Both the position numbers and the translations under genes were made by a program. A stretch of 44,042 nt of DNA from contig CAJWCU010000025.1 in the NCBI GenBank assembly GCA_913030825.1, positions 1-44,042 of the forward strand, given 5' to 3'. The stretch is from an uncultured Rhodospirillaceae bacterium (GTDB taxonomy: Bacteria; Pseudomonadota; Alphaproteobacteria; Rhodospirillales; Casp-alpha2). The first letter of the stretch is position 1, and each line of letters starts with the position of its first letter. Below are positions 1 to 8,880 of the stretch, one piece after another. The notes under the pieces are model-generated. The model did no database searches. It saw nothing but the letters and a program-made list of their open reading frames with translations, and was not told the DNA's origin.

Positions 1-1288
1 CGAGGTCCAGGCCAAGCAGGCCGACCGCATCAAGACCGGCAAGACCGACGACGGCCAGGACAGCCCCTATATCCACCGTCAGACCATGGCGAACGCCATG
101 CGGTTTTCGACGGTCGAACTGGCCGATCTGGAATCGCGCATCGCCAAGGCCGCCGACCGGGCACTTGCCTTGGAAACCGAACTGTTCGCCGATCTCTGTA
201 ACGAGGTCACCGGCCGGGCGCGGGAAATCGCCCTGGCCGCCGATGCGCTGGCGCGTCTCGACGTGGCCTCGGCGCTGGGGGCCTTGGCGTTGGAACGGCG
301 CTATGTCCGCCCGACGGTCGATGCGTCCCGCGTCTTCCGCATTGAAGGCGGCCGGCATCCGGTGGTCGAGGCGGCGCTGAAGCGCCAGGGCGACGCGGCC
401 TTCGTCGCCAACGATTGCGACCTGACGCCGGCGGACGAGATCGGGGCTGCGGCAAGTTCCGGCGACGGCACGGCGCAGGACGACGGGACAGGGGGGCGCC
501 TCTGGGTGCTGACCGGCCCCAACATGGCGGGTAAATCGACCTTCCTGCGGCAGAACGCGTTGATCGCGGTGATGGCGCAGATGGGCGCTTTCGTGCCCGC
601 CGCATCCGCCCATATCGGCGCGGTCGATCAGCTGTTTTCCCGCGTCGGCGCCGCCGACGATCTGGCGCGCGGGCGGTCCACCTTCATGGTCGAGATGGTC
701 GAAACGGCGGCGATCCTCAACCAGGCCGGGGAAAAGGCGCTGGTCATCCTGGACGAGATCGGGCGCGGGACCGCGACCTATGACGGCCTGTCGATCGCTT
801 GGGCCGTGGTCGAACATCTGCACGACGTCAATCAATGCCGGGGCCTGTTCGCGACCCATTATCACGAACTGACGCAGTTGTCGGGGCGTCTCGACGATCT
901 GGCGCCCCATACCATGCGGGTCAAGGAATGGCAGGGTGACGTGGTGTTCCTGCACGAGGTCGCCGCCGGCACCGCCGACCGGTCCTACGGCATCCATGTC
1001 GGCCAGCTGGCGGGCCTGCCCGCCGCCGTCACGGCGCGGGCCGAACAGGTTCTGGAAAAGCTGGAGGAAGGCGACGGCAGTCCCCGCGCCGGCGATTTGG
1101 CCGACGACCTGCCGCTGTTTTCGGCCGCGCCCGTGCGCGCGGCGGGAGCGGGCGGTGGCGGTGGCGGGGCGAAAGGTCCGTCGCCGGTGGACGAGGCGGT
1201 CGCCGGGATGAACCCGGATGAAATGACTCCGCGCGCGGCGCTCGACTTCCTATATAATCTCAAGGACCTGGCCCCCAAGGGCGATTGA
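1..1288 (+). CDS. mutS: DNA mismatch repair ATPase MutS, C-terminal part (5' end outside window)
   Basis: The reading frame is open from base 2, so the gene starts upstream of the window; about 428 residues are present. MutS binds mismatched DNA as a dimer and uses ATP to signal to MutL. What remains is the end of the lever/clamp region, the ABC-type ATPase domain and the C-terminal dimerisation helices. The P-loop GPNMAGKST lies at bases 515-541, a Walker [11 protein letters not shown] begins at base 743, and ATHYHEL follows as the switch histidine motif. A glycine-rich linker near bases 1144-1170 precedes the C-terminal helix-turn-helix tail. The stop lies 80 bases before the glnD start, the usual alphaproteobacterial order. 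Identification is secure; only the N-terminal mismatch-binding domain cannot be seen. Confidence 0.97.
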   Translation, partial: EVQAKQADRIKTGKTDDGQDSPYIHRQTMANAMRFSTVELADLESRIAKAADRALALETELFADLCNEVTGRAREIALAADALARLDVASALGALALERRYVRPTVDASRVFRIEGGRHPVVEAALKRQGDAAFVANDCDLTPADEIGAAASSGDGTAQDDGTGGRLWVLTGPNMAGKSTFLRQNALIAVMAQMGAFVPAASAHIGAVDQLFSRVGAADDLARGRSTFMVEMVETAAILNQAGEKALVILDEIGRGTATYDGLSIAWAVVEHLHDVNQCRGLFATHYHELTQLSGRLDDLAPHTMRVKEWQGDVVFLHEVAAGTADRSYGIHVGQLAGLPAAVTARAEQVLEKLEEGDGSPRAGDLADDLPLFSAAPVRAAGAGGGGGGAKGPSPVDEAVAGMNPDEMTPRAALDFLYNLKDLAPKGD

Positions 1289-1368
1289 CCGGCCGACCCG
1301 GGGCAGGATCACGGGCACCCCAACGGCGCGGGTGTTACCGCCCCCCCACCCTGGTGTATAAAGGCCGC

Positions 1369-4300
1369 ATGAGCCGTTCTTCCGTTAAAAACCCCCGCGC
1401 GATCATCGACCGCAAGGCGCTGACCAAGAAGCTCGACGACCTGGTCGGCTGGTCGGGCTATACGCCCAAGACCCAGGGCGAGGTGCTGGCGATCTTCAAA
1501 GAGGCCCATACCCAGGGCTGGGACGAGATCAAGAAACGCTTCGAAGCGGGCAAGATGACCGGCCCCGAGGTGACCCGGGCCCATGCGCTTTTGATGGATC
1601 AGTTGATCCGCACGGTTCACGATTTCGCCGATCAATGGGTCTATCCCTCGGCCAGCCCGACCACGGGCGAGACGCTGACGATCATCGCCACGGGCGGGTA
1701 TGGGCGCGGCGAATTGGCACCGTTTTCCGATATCGATCTGATGTTCCTGCTGCCTTACAAAATGACGCCGCGCACGGAACAGATTGTCGAATTCGTGCTC
1801 TACATGCTGTGGGATTTGGGCCTCAAGGTCGGCCATGCGACCCGGTCCGTGGACGAGGCCGTGCGCCTGGCCAAGGAAGACCTGACCATCCGCACGTCGC
1901 TGTTGGAGGCCCGCTGGCTCTGGGGCGATCAGGCGCTGTTCGATAAGTTCCGCCAAGCCTTCTGGGACGATGTCGCCGACGGCTCGGGCATGGCCTACGT
2001 CGAACAGAAACTCGCCGAACGCGACAACCGGCACGACAAGATGGGCGACACGCGCTACGTGCTGGAGCCCAACATCAAGGAAGGCAAAGGCGGCCTGCGC
2101 GATCTGCAGACCCTGATCTGGATCGCCAAGTATCTTTACCGCGTCGGCGACATGAACGACCTGGTCGACGAAGGCGTGTTGACCCGCGCCGACATGAAGC
2201 TGTTCGAAAAGGCCGAGAACTTCCTTTGGACCGTGCGCTGCCATCTGCATTACCTGATCGGCCGGCCCGAGGAACGCCTGACCTTCTCCGTGCAGAAGGA
2301 TATCGCGCAGCGCCTGGGCTATCGCGACCGGGCCGGGACCAACGGCGTCGAGCGGTTCATGAAGCATTACTTCCTGATCGCCAAGGACGTGGGCGACATC
2401 ACCCGCATCCTTTGCGCCGTTCTGGAACATCAGCAGAAAAAGGCGACGAAGCGGTTCCGCCTGCCGTTCTTCCGCTTCGCCGACCCGGACGTGCCGGGGT
2501 TCAAGTTGGACGGCGGGCGGCTGACCGTCGAAAACAAGAAAGCCTTCGCCACCGATCCGGTGAAGCTGGTCGGCCTGTTCCATGCGGCGCAAAGCCACGA
2601 CCTGGATATTCATCCGGAAGCGCTCCGCCTCGTCACCCAGAACCTGAAACTGGTCGATGCCAAGCTGCGGCGGAATAAAGAAGCCAACCGGATGTTCATG
2701 GAAATGCTGACGGGCAAGGATCCGGTGAAGACGCTGATGCGCTTCAACGAGGCCGGTGTGTTCGGCCGGTTCATTCCCGACTTCGGCCGCGTCGTCGCCC
2801 AGATGCAATACGACATGTATCATGTCTACACGGTCGACGAGCACACCATCCGGGCCATCGGCCTGTTGAACGGGATCGAGACCGGCCGGCTCAAGGAAGA
2901 CCACCCCGTCGCCTGCGAAGTGATTTCGGAAGTGCAATCGCGCGAAGCGCTTTATGCGTCGGTCCTGCTGCACGATATCGCCAAGGGCCGGGGCGGGGAC
3001 CATTCGGAACTGGGCGCCGAGGTCGCGATGAAGCTTTGCCCCAGGCTCGGCCTCAACGCCTGGGAAACGGAGACGGTCGCCTGGCTGGTCCGTCATCACC
3101 TGTTGATGTCGGCGACGGCGTTCAAACGCGATCTGGACGATCCCAAGACGATCCAGGATTTCTGCAAGGTCGTGCAGTCACCGGAACGCCTGCGCCTGTT
3201 GCTTTGCCTCACCGTGGTCGATATCCGCGCCGTCGGGCCCAACGTCTGGAACAATTGGAAAGCGGGCCTGCTGCGCGAACTCTATTGGCAAGCCAAGGCC
3301 GAACTGACCGGCGACCCCACCGCCGACCGGCGTAAGAACCGGGTCGAGCGCGCCAAACGGTCGCTTGAGGAAGCCCTCGCCAAATGGCCCGAGGCCGAGC
3401 GCGAAACCCATATGGAGCGCTGCACCGACGCCTATTGGCTATCGGCCGATACGGACACCCAGGTCCGCCACGCCGAACTGGTGCGGAAGGCGGAAAAGGC
3501 CAAGGCCGACCTGACCATCGAAATGACGGTCGACAAGACTCGCGCCGCCAACGAAATCATCGTCTACACCGCCGACCATCCGGGCCTGTTCGCCAATATC
3601 GCGGGCGCGCTGTCGCTCGCCGGCGTCTCGGTGCTGGACGCCAAGATCGCGACCCTGACCAACGGCATGGCGCTGGATACCTTCTGGGTCCATGACGCCG
3701 ACGGCAAGGCGATCGACGAAAAGGGCCAGATCCAGCGCATGACCCAGCGCATCGAGGATGCGTTGCGCGGCAAGCGCGACCCGGCCCGCGAACTGACCAA
3801 GGCGGCGGAGACGGCCCTGCCGTCCAAGAGCCGCGCCTTCACCGTGTCGCCGCGCGTGATCGTCGATAACCAGGCGTCCAACACTTATACGGTCATCGAA
3901 ATCAACGGTCAGGACCGCCCGGGCTTTCTCTACGACATTACCTCGGCGCTCAGCGAGGAAGGGTTGCAGATCGCCTCGGCCCAGATCACGACCTATGGCG
4001 AACGCGTCGTCGACGTGTTTTATGTGAAGGATATTTTCGGGCTGAAGATTCAGCACCGGGAAAAGCTCAAGTCCATCGAGGCCAGTGTGTTCGAGCGCAT
4101 CGGCGGCAAGAAACCGGCGGCGAAGGCCGAGCCCAAGGCCAAGGAAGCGACCAAGGTGGCGGGCAAGCCCGCCGCGAAAGCGCCCGCCAAGACGTCGGCC
4201 AAGGCGGCGGCCAAACCGCCATCGAAATCCGCCGCGAAGCCCGCCGCCAAAACGCCCGCCAAGGGTGCTGCGGCGCCTGCCGCCAAGACCGCCCAGAAAG

Positions 4301-4452
4301 CGCCTGCCAAGGCGGCGGCCAAGGCCAAGCCTAAGGCCCCTGCAAAAGCATCCGCCAAACCGGCGGCGAAGCCCGATGCGAAATCATCGGCGAAGGCCAA
4401 ACCCGGGCCCAAGACCAAACCCGGCGGCAAATCCATGGAAGCGGCCGAATAG
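1369..4452 (+). CDS. glnD: Bifunctional uridylyltransferase/uridylyl-removing enzyme GlnD with a Lys/Ala/Pro-rich tail
   Basis: GlnD senses glutamine and adds UMP to, or removes it from, PII proteins (GlnB/GlnK). Over 1027 residues the domain order is: nucleotidyltransferase with GGYGRGELAPFSDIDL at 109-124 (metal-binding D121 and D123), an HD phosphohydrolase domain with HD at 535-536, and two ACT domains beginning near 728 and 838 that bind glutamine. The core ends near residue 913, a normal length. About 114 further residues form a low-complexity tail of lysine, alanine and proline, resembling histone H1 C-termini; this is not part of usual GlnD. The ATG at 1369 is chosen because the upstream TTG at 1285 overlaps mutS and would add 28 residues unlike the family. 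Confidence 0.96.
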   Translation: MSRSSVKNPRAIIDRKALTKKLDDLVGWSGYTPKTQGEVLAIFKEAHTQGWDEIKKRFEAGKMTGPEVTRAHALLMDQLIRTVHDFADQWVYPSASPTTGETLTIIATGGYGRGELAPFSDIDLMFLLPYKMTPRTEQIVEFVLYMLWDLGLKVGHATRSVDEAVRLAKEDLTIRTSLLEARWLWGDQALFDKFRQAFWDDVADGSGMAYVEQKLAERDNRHDKMGDTRYVLEPNIKEGKGGLRDLQTLIWIAKYLYRVGDMNDLVDEGVLTRADMKLFEKAENFLWTVRCHLHYLIGRPEERLTFSVQKDIAQRLGYRDRAGTNGVERFMKHYFLIAKDVGDITRILCAVLEHQQKKATKRFRLPFFRFADPDVPGFKLDGGRLTVENKKAFATDPVKLVGLFHAAQSHDLDIHPEALRLVTQNLKLVDAKLRRNKEANRMFMEMLTGKDPVKTLMRFNEAGVFGRFIPDFGRVVAQMQYDMYHVYTVDEHTIRAIGLLNGIETGRLKEDHPVACEVISEVQSREALYASVLLHDIAKGRGGDHSELGAEVAMKLCPRLGLNAWETETVAWLVRHHLLMSATAFKRDLDDPKTIQDFCKVVQSPERLRLLLCLTVVDIRAVGPNVWNNWKAGLLRELYWQAKAELTGDPTADRRKNRVERAKRSLEEALAKWPEAERETHMERCTDAYWLSADTDTQVRHAELVRKAEKAKADLTIEMTVDKTRAANEIIVYTADHPGLFANIAGALSLAGVSVLDAKIATLTNGMALDTFWVHDADGKAIDEKGQIQRMTQRIEDALRGKRDPARELTKAAETALPSKSRAFTVSPRVIVDNQASNTYTVIEINGQDRPGFLYDITSALSEEGLQIASAQITTYGERVVDVFYVKDIFGLKIQHREKLKSIEASVFERIGGKKPAAKAEPKAKEATKVAGKPAAKAPAKTSAKAAAKPPSKSAAKPAAKTPAKGAAAPAAKTAQKAPAKAAAKAKPKAPAKASAKPAAKPDAKSSAKAKPGPKTKPGGKSMEAAE
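4108..4449 (+). repeat. Degenerate KAP-type (histone H1-like) coding repeat at the 3' end of glnD
   Basis: From base 4108 to the glnD stop the code is a run of short degenerate units such as AAKP, PAKA and KAAAK, about 114 residues made almost only of Lys, Ala and Pro with a few Ser, Thr, Gly and Glu. It is strongly basic and should be disordered. Similar tails occur in bacterial H1-like proteins and in some DNA- or RNA-associated enzymes. Its role in GlnD is unknown; nucleic-acid or membrane association is only an inference. Confidence 0.85.
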
Positions 4453-4479
4453 GCGCGGAATTGCTAGCCAGGGCCCTGG

Positions 4480-4689
4480 TTAATCTTGTCCAAAATGCTT
4501 TTTGTGGTAGTCGGCCTGGAACATCTTATCGAGTTCTCTAACTAGAATGTGTACGGCCGCTTCGTTCACTTTTGTCCCCAGACGGGACATCCGAACTAAA
4601 TGTTCTAGGTAGTCGTGATGGTGTTTCGGGATCGTTATTTGAAACGACACCGACTGCCCGATTTGTGGTTTTGGGCCTCGTTCAGCCAT
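4480..4689 (-). CDS. Small ribbon-helix-helix-like protein, possible regulator
   Basis: Product of 69 residues from the ATG at 4689; in-frame ATGs at 4698 and 4713 are alternatives. The later one is preferred because GGATGAG lies just upstream of it and because a -10-like CATTATAAAT overlaps the 4713 ATG. The centre reads as a beta strand (SVSFQITIP) followed by two amphipathic helices, the layout of RHH/CopG-type DNA-binding proteins. Similarity is by pattern only and no named family is assigned. It lies in the AT-richer insert between glnD and murJ, convergent with glnD; a 12-base palindrome (4468-4479) abuts its stop. The composition differs from its neighbours and suggests acquisition by transfer. 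Confidence 0.55.
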   Translation of the reverse strand: MAERGPKPQIGQSVSFQITIPKHHHDYLEHLVRMSRLGTKVNEAAVHILVRELDKMFQADYHKKHFGQD

Positions 4690-4923
4690 CAGACTCATCC
4701 AATTACAATTCATTTATAATGCAATTAGATTTGTTGACTGGCGAGTCGTTTTCGGTAACACTAAATGTTGTGCCGTGATGTCTTCACGGAAACAAGAACG
4801 GGCGGCCCACAATGTGACCGCCCGCCTTGGAGAGGAGAAGGATGGCCAATCCTGTCTCCGTGCCGCCCAATCGGCGACTGCGAACGACGGCAGTGGATCC
4901 AACTCCCGTCACCCGGATGAAGG

Positions 4924-4948
4924 CCCGCTCGTTGCAGGAGCGGGTTTT
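4924..4948 (+). terminator. Rho-independent terminator-like hairpin in the glnD-murJ interval
   Basis: A perfect 7-base stem CCCGCTC/GAGCGGG (4924-4930 with 4938-4944) has a 7-base loop and is followed by TTTT. It points along the plus strand and no confident plus-strand gene lies just before it, so it may end a short transcript starting near 4770, or stop read-through from glnD before murJ. Confidence 0.55.
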
Positions 4949-5064
4949 CACGGTCAAATCATGGCCGAACTGGACGTTCCGCGCAACAGTATTTCAATAT
5001 ATAGTGTCTTGTGATCCTTTAAATTATTTAAAACCAATGAGTTAAGCCAAACTATATCTTGTGT

Positions 5065-5073
5065 TGCTATAAT
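5065..5073 (+). promoter_or_regulatory. Extended -10 promoter for murJ
   Basis: TATAAT, a perfect -10 hexamer, sits at 5068-5073 and is preceded by TG one base upstream (TGCTATAAT), the extended -10 form. No good -35 is visible, which extended -10 promoters tolerate. A start near 5080 would give a leader of about 78 bases before the murJ ATG. No other gene start lies between. Confidence 0.6.
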
Positions 5074-5157
5074 GTTCTCCCCAGGCTCATGTGGGCAACA
5101 GTGGGATAACTCAGCAAATACCTTGTTTTCGCCCCGAACGCGGCGTACCAGCGTTTC

Positions 5158-6738
5158 ATGAATTTGTTGAAGGCCATTACGACGGTCGGTGGATACACGC
5201 TGCTGTCGCGCGTGTTCGGCTTCGTCCGCGACATGCTGATCGCCAATTTCCTGGGCGCCGGCATGGTCGCCGACGCCTTCGTCGTCGCCTTCCGTCTGCC
5301 CAACCTTTTCCGGCGTCTGTTCGCCGAAGGGGCCTTCGCCGCCGCCTTCGTGCCGATCTTCGCCCGTGAATTGGAAAGCGGGAGTGACGAGGATGCGGCG
5401 GCCCGCGACGCCGCGCGGGAAAAGGCGCGGCAATTCGCCGACCAGGCGATGGCGCTTTTGGCGGTCATCCTGATCGTCTTCGTCGGCCTGTTCGAATTGA
5501 TCATGCCCTGGGCCATGGTGATCCTGGCGGGCGGGTTCGACGCCGTGCCCGGCAAAATGGAATTGGCGACGGATCTGTCGCGCATCGCCTTTCCTTATTT
5601 GATGTTCATCTCGCTGGTCTCGCTGCAATCGGGGGTGCTGAATTCCATCGGCAAGTTCGCCGCCGCCGCCGCCGCCCCGGTGCTGTTGAACCTGACCCTG
5701 ATCGCGGCCTTGCTGGGGTTCGCCGACCATATGGAAACGCCGGGCCATGCCTTGGCCTGGGGCGTGTTCTGGGCCGGGGTGGTGCAGTTCGCCTGGCTGG
5801 CCTGGCATTGCCGGGCGCACGGTTTTCCGCTGCGCCTCGTCCGCCCGCGCTGGACCGAGAAGGTCGCGCTTCTGGTCAAACGCATCCTGCCCGTGGTGTT
5901 CGGCGCATCGCTTTATCAGGTCAATCTTCTGATCGGTACGATCCTCGCAACCTACGTGTCGGACGGCGCCGTCTCTTATTTGTATTACGCCGACCGGGTG
6001 ACGCAGTTGCCACTGGGCGTCGTCGGCGTCGCCGTCGGCACGGCGCTGTTGCCGTTGCTGGCGCGCCAGTTGAAGGCGGGCGAGGACGCCGCCGCCCTGA
6101 ACAGCCAGAACCGGGGCATGGAATTCGCCCTGCTGCTGACCCTGCCGGCGGCGGCGGCCTGCCTGATCATCCCGGAAGACATCATCCGCGTGCTGTTCGA
6201 ACGGGGGGCGTTTGGGGCGGAGGCGACCGCCGCCACGGCATCGGCGCTGTTCGCCTATGCCACGGGCTTGCCCGCTTATGTTCTGATCCGCGTGCTGGCG
6301 CCTGGATTCTATGCCCGCGAAGACACGACAACGCCGGTGCGTATCGCCATCGCCGCGATGGTCGTGAACATTGCCTTGATGATCGTGTTGATGAAGTCCA
6401 TGGGCCATGTGGGGATCGCGCTGGCGGCCTCGGCCTCGGCCTGGCTCAACACGATCCTGCTGGCCGTGGTGCTGGCGCAGCGCGGTCATTTCGCCCTGGA
6501 TGCGCGCCTGCGCGGACGGCTGCCGCGGATCCTTTTGGCGACGGCGGGCATGGTCGGCGTGCTGGAGATTGCCCGCCAGAACCTGCAATTCATGCTGAAC
6601 GCCGGCACGGCTGAACAGGTCCTGGGGCTGGCCGTTCTGGTCGGCCTGGGCTTCGCGGCCTATCTCGCCTTTGCCGTGGTGCTGCGGGCTGCCGGGCTGC
6701 AGGACGCCAAGTCGATGCTCAAGGCCCGCGACCTTTAG
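5158..6738 (+). CDS. murJ: Lipid II flippase MurJ (MviN)
   Basis: MurJ moves the peptidoglycan precursor lipid II from the inner to the outer face of the cytoplasmic membrane. The 526-residue product is hydrophobic throughout, with about 14 membrane segments of the MOP exporter fold. The N-terminus has the family signature: a VGGYTLLSRVFGFVRD stretch followed by ADAFVVAFRLPNLFRR and FAEGAFAAAFVP, which carry the conserved arginines and acidic residues lining the central cavity. Length is typical. The start ATG at 5158 fits the family N-terminus, though no good Shine-Dalgarno sequence precedes it. It is transcribed with trpS, 93 bases downstream; the extra DNA upstream and an extended -10 element suggest its own promoter rather than read-through from glnD. 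Confidence 0.97.
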   Translation: MNLLKAITTVGGYTLLSRVFGFVRDMLIANFLGAGMVADAFVVAFRLPNLFRRLFAEGAFAAAFVPIFARELESGSDEDAAARDAAREKARQFADQAMALLAVILIVFVGLFELIMPWAMVILAGGFDAVPGKMELATDLSRIAFPYLMFISLVSLQSGVLNSIGKFAAAAAAPVLLNLTLIAALLGFADHMETPGHALAWGVFWAGVVQFAWLAWHCRAHGFPLRLVRPRWTEKVALLVKRILPVVFGASLYQVNLLIGTILATYVSDGAVSYLYYADRVTQLPLGVVGVAVGTALLPLLARQLKAGEDAAALNSQNRGMEFALLLTLPAAAACLIIPEDIIRVLFERGAFGAEATAATASALFAYATGLPAYVLIRVLAPGFYAREDTTTPVRIAIAAMVVNIALMIVLMKSMGHVGIALAASASAWLNTILLAVVLAQRGHFALDARLRGRLPRILLATAGMVGVLEIARQNLQFMLNAGTAEQVLGLAVLVGLGFAAYLAFAVVLRAAGLQDAKSMLKARDL

Positions 6739-6831
6739 CGCGGGGCACTTGACCCACGCGGGCCCAGCGGCCATAACCGGCGCCTGATTTTCACCCGCTT
6801 TCCACCACATCACAACACGAGACGGCAGACC

Positions 6832-7833
6832 ATGCGGCGCATCTTCTCAGGCGTTCAACCGACCGGGAACCTCCATCTGGGCAACTACCTGGGGGCGATC
6901 CGCAACTGGGTGCGCCTGCAACAGGATTACGAGGACTGCCTGTTCTGCGTCGTCGACCTGCACGCCATCACCGTGTGGCAGGACCCGGCGGGGCTGCGGT
7001 CGTCGACCCGCGAAGTGGCGGCCGCGATGATCGCCGCCGGTATCGATGCTGAGAAATCCGTGATCTTCAACCAGTCCCAGGTCCCGGCTCATGCGGAACT
7101 GGCCTGGATCTTCAATTGCGTGGCGCGCATGGGCTGGCTCAACCGGATGACCCAGTTCAAGGAAAAGGCGGGCAAGAACCGGGAAAACGCCTCGGTCGGC
7201 CTGTTCGCCTATCCGAACCTGATGGCCGCCGACATCCTGGCCTACAAGGGCACGCACGTCCCCGTCGGCGACGACCAGAAACAGCATCTGGAATTGGCCC
7301 GCGACATCGCCCAGAAATTCAACAACGACTTCGGCGTCGACTTCTTCCCCGTGGTCGAACCGTTGATCTTCGGCACGGCGACGCGGGTCATGTCGCTCCG
7401 CGACGGATCGAAGAAAATGAGCAAGTCCGACCCGTCGGATCAGTCGCGCATCACCCTGACCGACGACGCCGACGCCATCGCCAAGAAGGTCCGCAAGGCC
7501 AAAACCGACCCCATGGAATTGCCCGACAGCAAGGACGGCATGGAAGGCCGGCCCGAGGCGGCGAACCTCATGGGCATCTATGCGGCGCTGGCCGATCAGG
7601 ACCTGGAACAGGTGATCGCCGACCACGGGGGTCATCAGTTCTCGCAGTTCAAACAGGATCTGGCCGACCTGATGGTCGACAAGTTGCAGCCGATCACCGC
7701 CGAAATGCGCCGCCTGACCGAGGATACGACCTATATCGACGGTGTCCTGAAGCGCGGCGCCGAGAAGGCGCGCGCGATCTCCGAGCCGATCATGGCCGAG
7801 GTCCAGGACATCGTCGGATTCCTGCGCCCCTGA
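6832..7833 (+). CDS. trpS: Tryptophanyl-tRNA synthetase
   Basis: Class I aminoacyl-tRNA synthetase charging tRNA-Trp in the cytoplasm. The 333-residue length is normal for the bacterial enzyme. The HIGH-type motif appears as HLGN at residues 15-18 in the context [12 protein letters not shown], and the KMSKS loop is exact at 195-199. The intervening [13 protein letters not shown] motif belongs to the tryptophan/adenylate pocket. It follows murJ by 93 bases without a clear terminator, as is usual in alphaproteobacteria, so co-transcription is likely. Confidence 0.98.
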   Translation: MRRIFSGVQPTGNLHLGNYLGAIRNWVRLQQDYEDCLFCVVDLHAITVWQDPAGLRSSTREVAAAMIAAGIDAEKSVIFNQSQVPAHAELAWIFNCVARMGWLNRMTQFKEKAGKNRENASVGLFAYPNLMAADILAYKGTHVPVGDDQKQHLELARDIAQKFNNDFGVDFFPVVEPLIFGTATRVMSLRDGSKKMSKSDPSDQSRITLTDDADAIAKKVRKAKTDPMELPDSKDGMEGRPEAANLMGIYAALADQDLEQVIADHGGHQFSQFKQDLADLMVDKLQPITAEMRRLTEDTTYIDGVLKRGAEKARAISEPIMAEVQDIVGFLRP

Positions 7834-7990
7834 GACGGGGAATTTCCGATATACCTGAGCCCGTTTGTCGGACTTGATTGCAAGGCGCATTGGCCCCATG
7901 TTAGGGACAACGAACGCAGGTGGATGCCTGCCACAGGATGACGGCCCACCCGCGAAGCGACGGGCCGAAGAATTGGAGACCGAAAGAGCC

Positions 7991-8542
7991 ATGTTCATTC
8001 AAACCGAAACCACCCCGAATCCGGCGACCCTGAAATTCCTTCCCGGCTGCACGGTGATGGAAGAAGGCACCGCCAACTTCACCGAGGCCGAAACCGCCGG
8101 CCGCTCGCCGCTCGCGACGGCCCTCTTCGCGGTCGACGGCGTGACCGGGGTTTTCTTCGGCCATGACTTCATCACCGTGACCAAGGGCGAAGACCGCGAT
8201 TGGGATACGCTCAAGCCGCGCGTCCTGGGCAGCATCATGGAACACTTCACCCAGGGCCGGCCGGTGATCGCCGAGGCCGCCGCCGAATCGGAAGAAGATA
8301 CCGGCGACGACACGGAAATCGTGACGCAAATCAAGGAGTTGCTGGAAACCCGGGTGCGCCCGGCGGTGGCTCAGGACGGCGGCGATATCATCTATCACGG
8401 CTTCGAGGAAGGCATCGTTTACCTGCAGATGCAGGGCGCCTGTCAGGGCTGCCCGTCGTCGACGGCAACGTTGAAGCACGGTATCGAAAACATGCTGCGC
8501 TACTACGTGCCCGAGGTGAAAGAAGTCCAGGCCGTCATGTAA
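7991..8542 (+). CDS. NifU-like Fe-S scaffold/carrier protein (Nfu type)
   Basis: A 183-residue protein with an N-terminal Nfu domain (MFIQTETTPNPATLKF start, the family hallmark) and a C-terminal NifU-like domain with CQGC (C151, C154), which bridges a [4Fe-4S] cluster between two subunits. Such proteins pass Fe-S clusters to targets such as aconitase and radical-SAM enzymes. The ATG at 7991 fits the family N-terminus and has TTGGAGA upstream; longer in-frame extensions back to 7865 lack similarity. The 157 bases after trpS contain a possible 6-base-stem hairpin around 7939-7966 and room for a promoter. The gene is often called nfuA in annotation, but the domain layout is closer to mitochondrial NFU1, so no symbol is given. 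Confidence 0.92.
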   Translation: MFIQTETTPNPATLKFLPGCTVMEEGTANFTEAETAGRSPLATALFAVDGVTGVFFGHDFITVTKGEDRDWDTLKPRVLGSIMEHFTQGRPVIAEAAAESEEDTGDDTEIVTQIKELLETRVRPAVAQDGGDIIYHGFEEGIVYLQMQGACQGCPSSTATLKHGIENMLRYYVPEVKEVQAVM

Positions 8543-8880
8543 CGGCCCCGGCCTCAGCCCGGGCGCCGGTGGCGCCTGCCGGCTGGGGAAAAATTTCTTG
8601 CCGTTAACTATGCCTTTGGTGATATAAGGCGCGCCACTAACGAGGACGCGGTGAACCGCTCATTCCGGAACCAACCGGCGCAACGACGACCGGACCGGAT
8701 CATGTCGAATCCTTGAGGGAGTATTTGACAATCGGTTTAAGGGACGGCCTACGCAAAAGGTCTCCTTCTAAAAAACTCAAGAAACGTTCTTCCACTTAAT
8801 TGGCCCCTTCGGGCCTGCACCCTGGGCAAGGTTGCAAACAGGTGCGGAAGACGTTCCCTGACCGATTTCGTAGATTTAAA
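8543..8880. other. Intergenic region between the Nfu gene and the Bax-like gene
   Basis: This 338-base stretch holds no convincing gene. A hairpin-forming GGCGCC-GGT-GGCGCC lies near 8560-8575 without a T run. Two promoter-like elements are visible: TTGCCG at 8598-8603 with TATAAG at 8623-8628 (19-base gap), and a perfect -35 TTGACA at 8725-8730 with only a weak TACGCA at 8750-8755. A small GGCCC/GGGCC hairpin sits at 8802-8815. Its length suggests a long leader or an unseen small RNA. Confidence 0.45.

Larger units (their letters stand above)
4453..5157. other. AT-richer intergenic insert between glnD and murJ
   Basis: This 705-base stretch interrupts a junction that is normally short. It holds the small RHH-like gene, a perfect palindrome CCAGGGCCCTGG at 4468-4479, and a -35-like TTGACT at 4734-4739 with a weak TAACAC at 4756-4761. 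A hairpin CGGGCGG/CCGCCCG at about 4799-4823 is followed, on the minus strand, by a T-rich run. A terminator-like hairpin at 4924-4948 and the murJ promoter near 5068 complete it. A short frame with a good AGGAG (ATG at 4842, end 5045) exists, but its 67-residue product resembles nothing I know and it crosses the hairpin, so I do not call it a gene. Confidence 0.6.

Noticed and set aside
4775-5014. Plus-strand frame of 79 codons, and another from ATG 4842 with a good AGGAG
   Set aside because: Neither product resembles a protein family, they overlap each other, and a terminator-like hairpin lies within them; noted only as part of a possible leader.
4954-6813. A 619-codon open frame on the minus strand opposite murJ
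   Set aside because: Composition is a His/Arg/Gln-rich mirror of murJ codons in GC-rich DNA; no domain pattern, and the plus-strand gene is certain.
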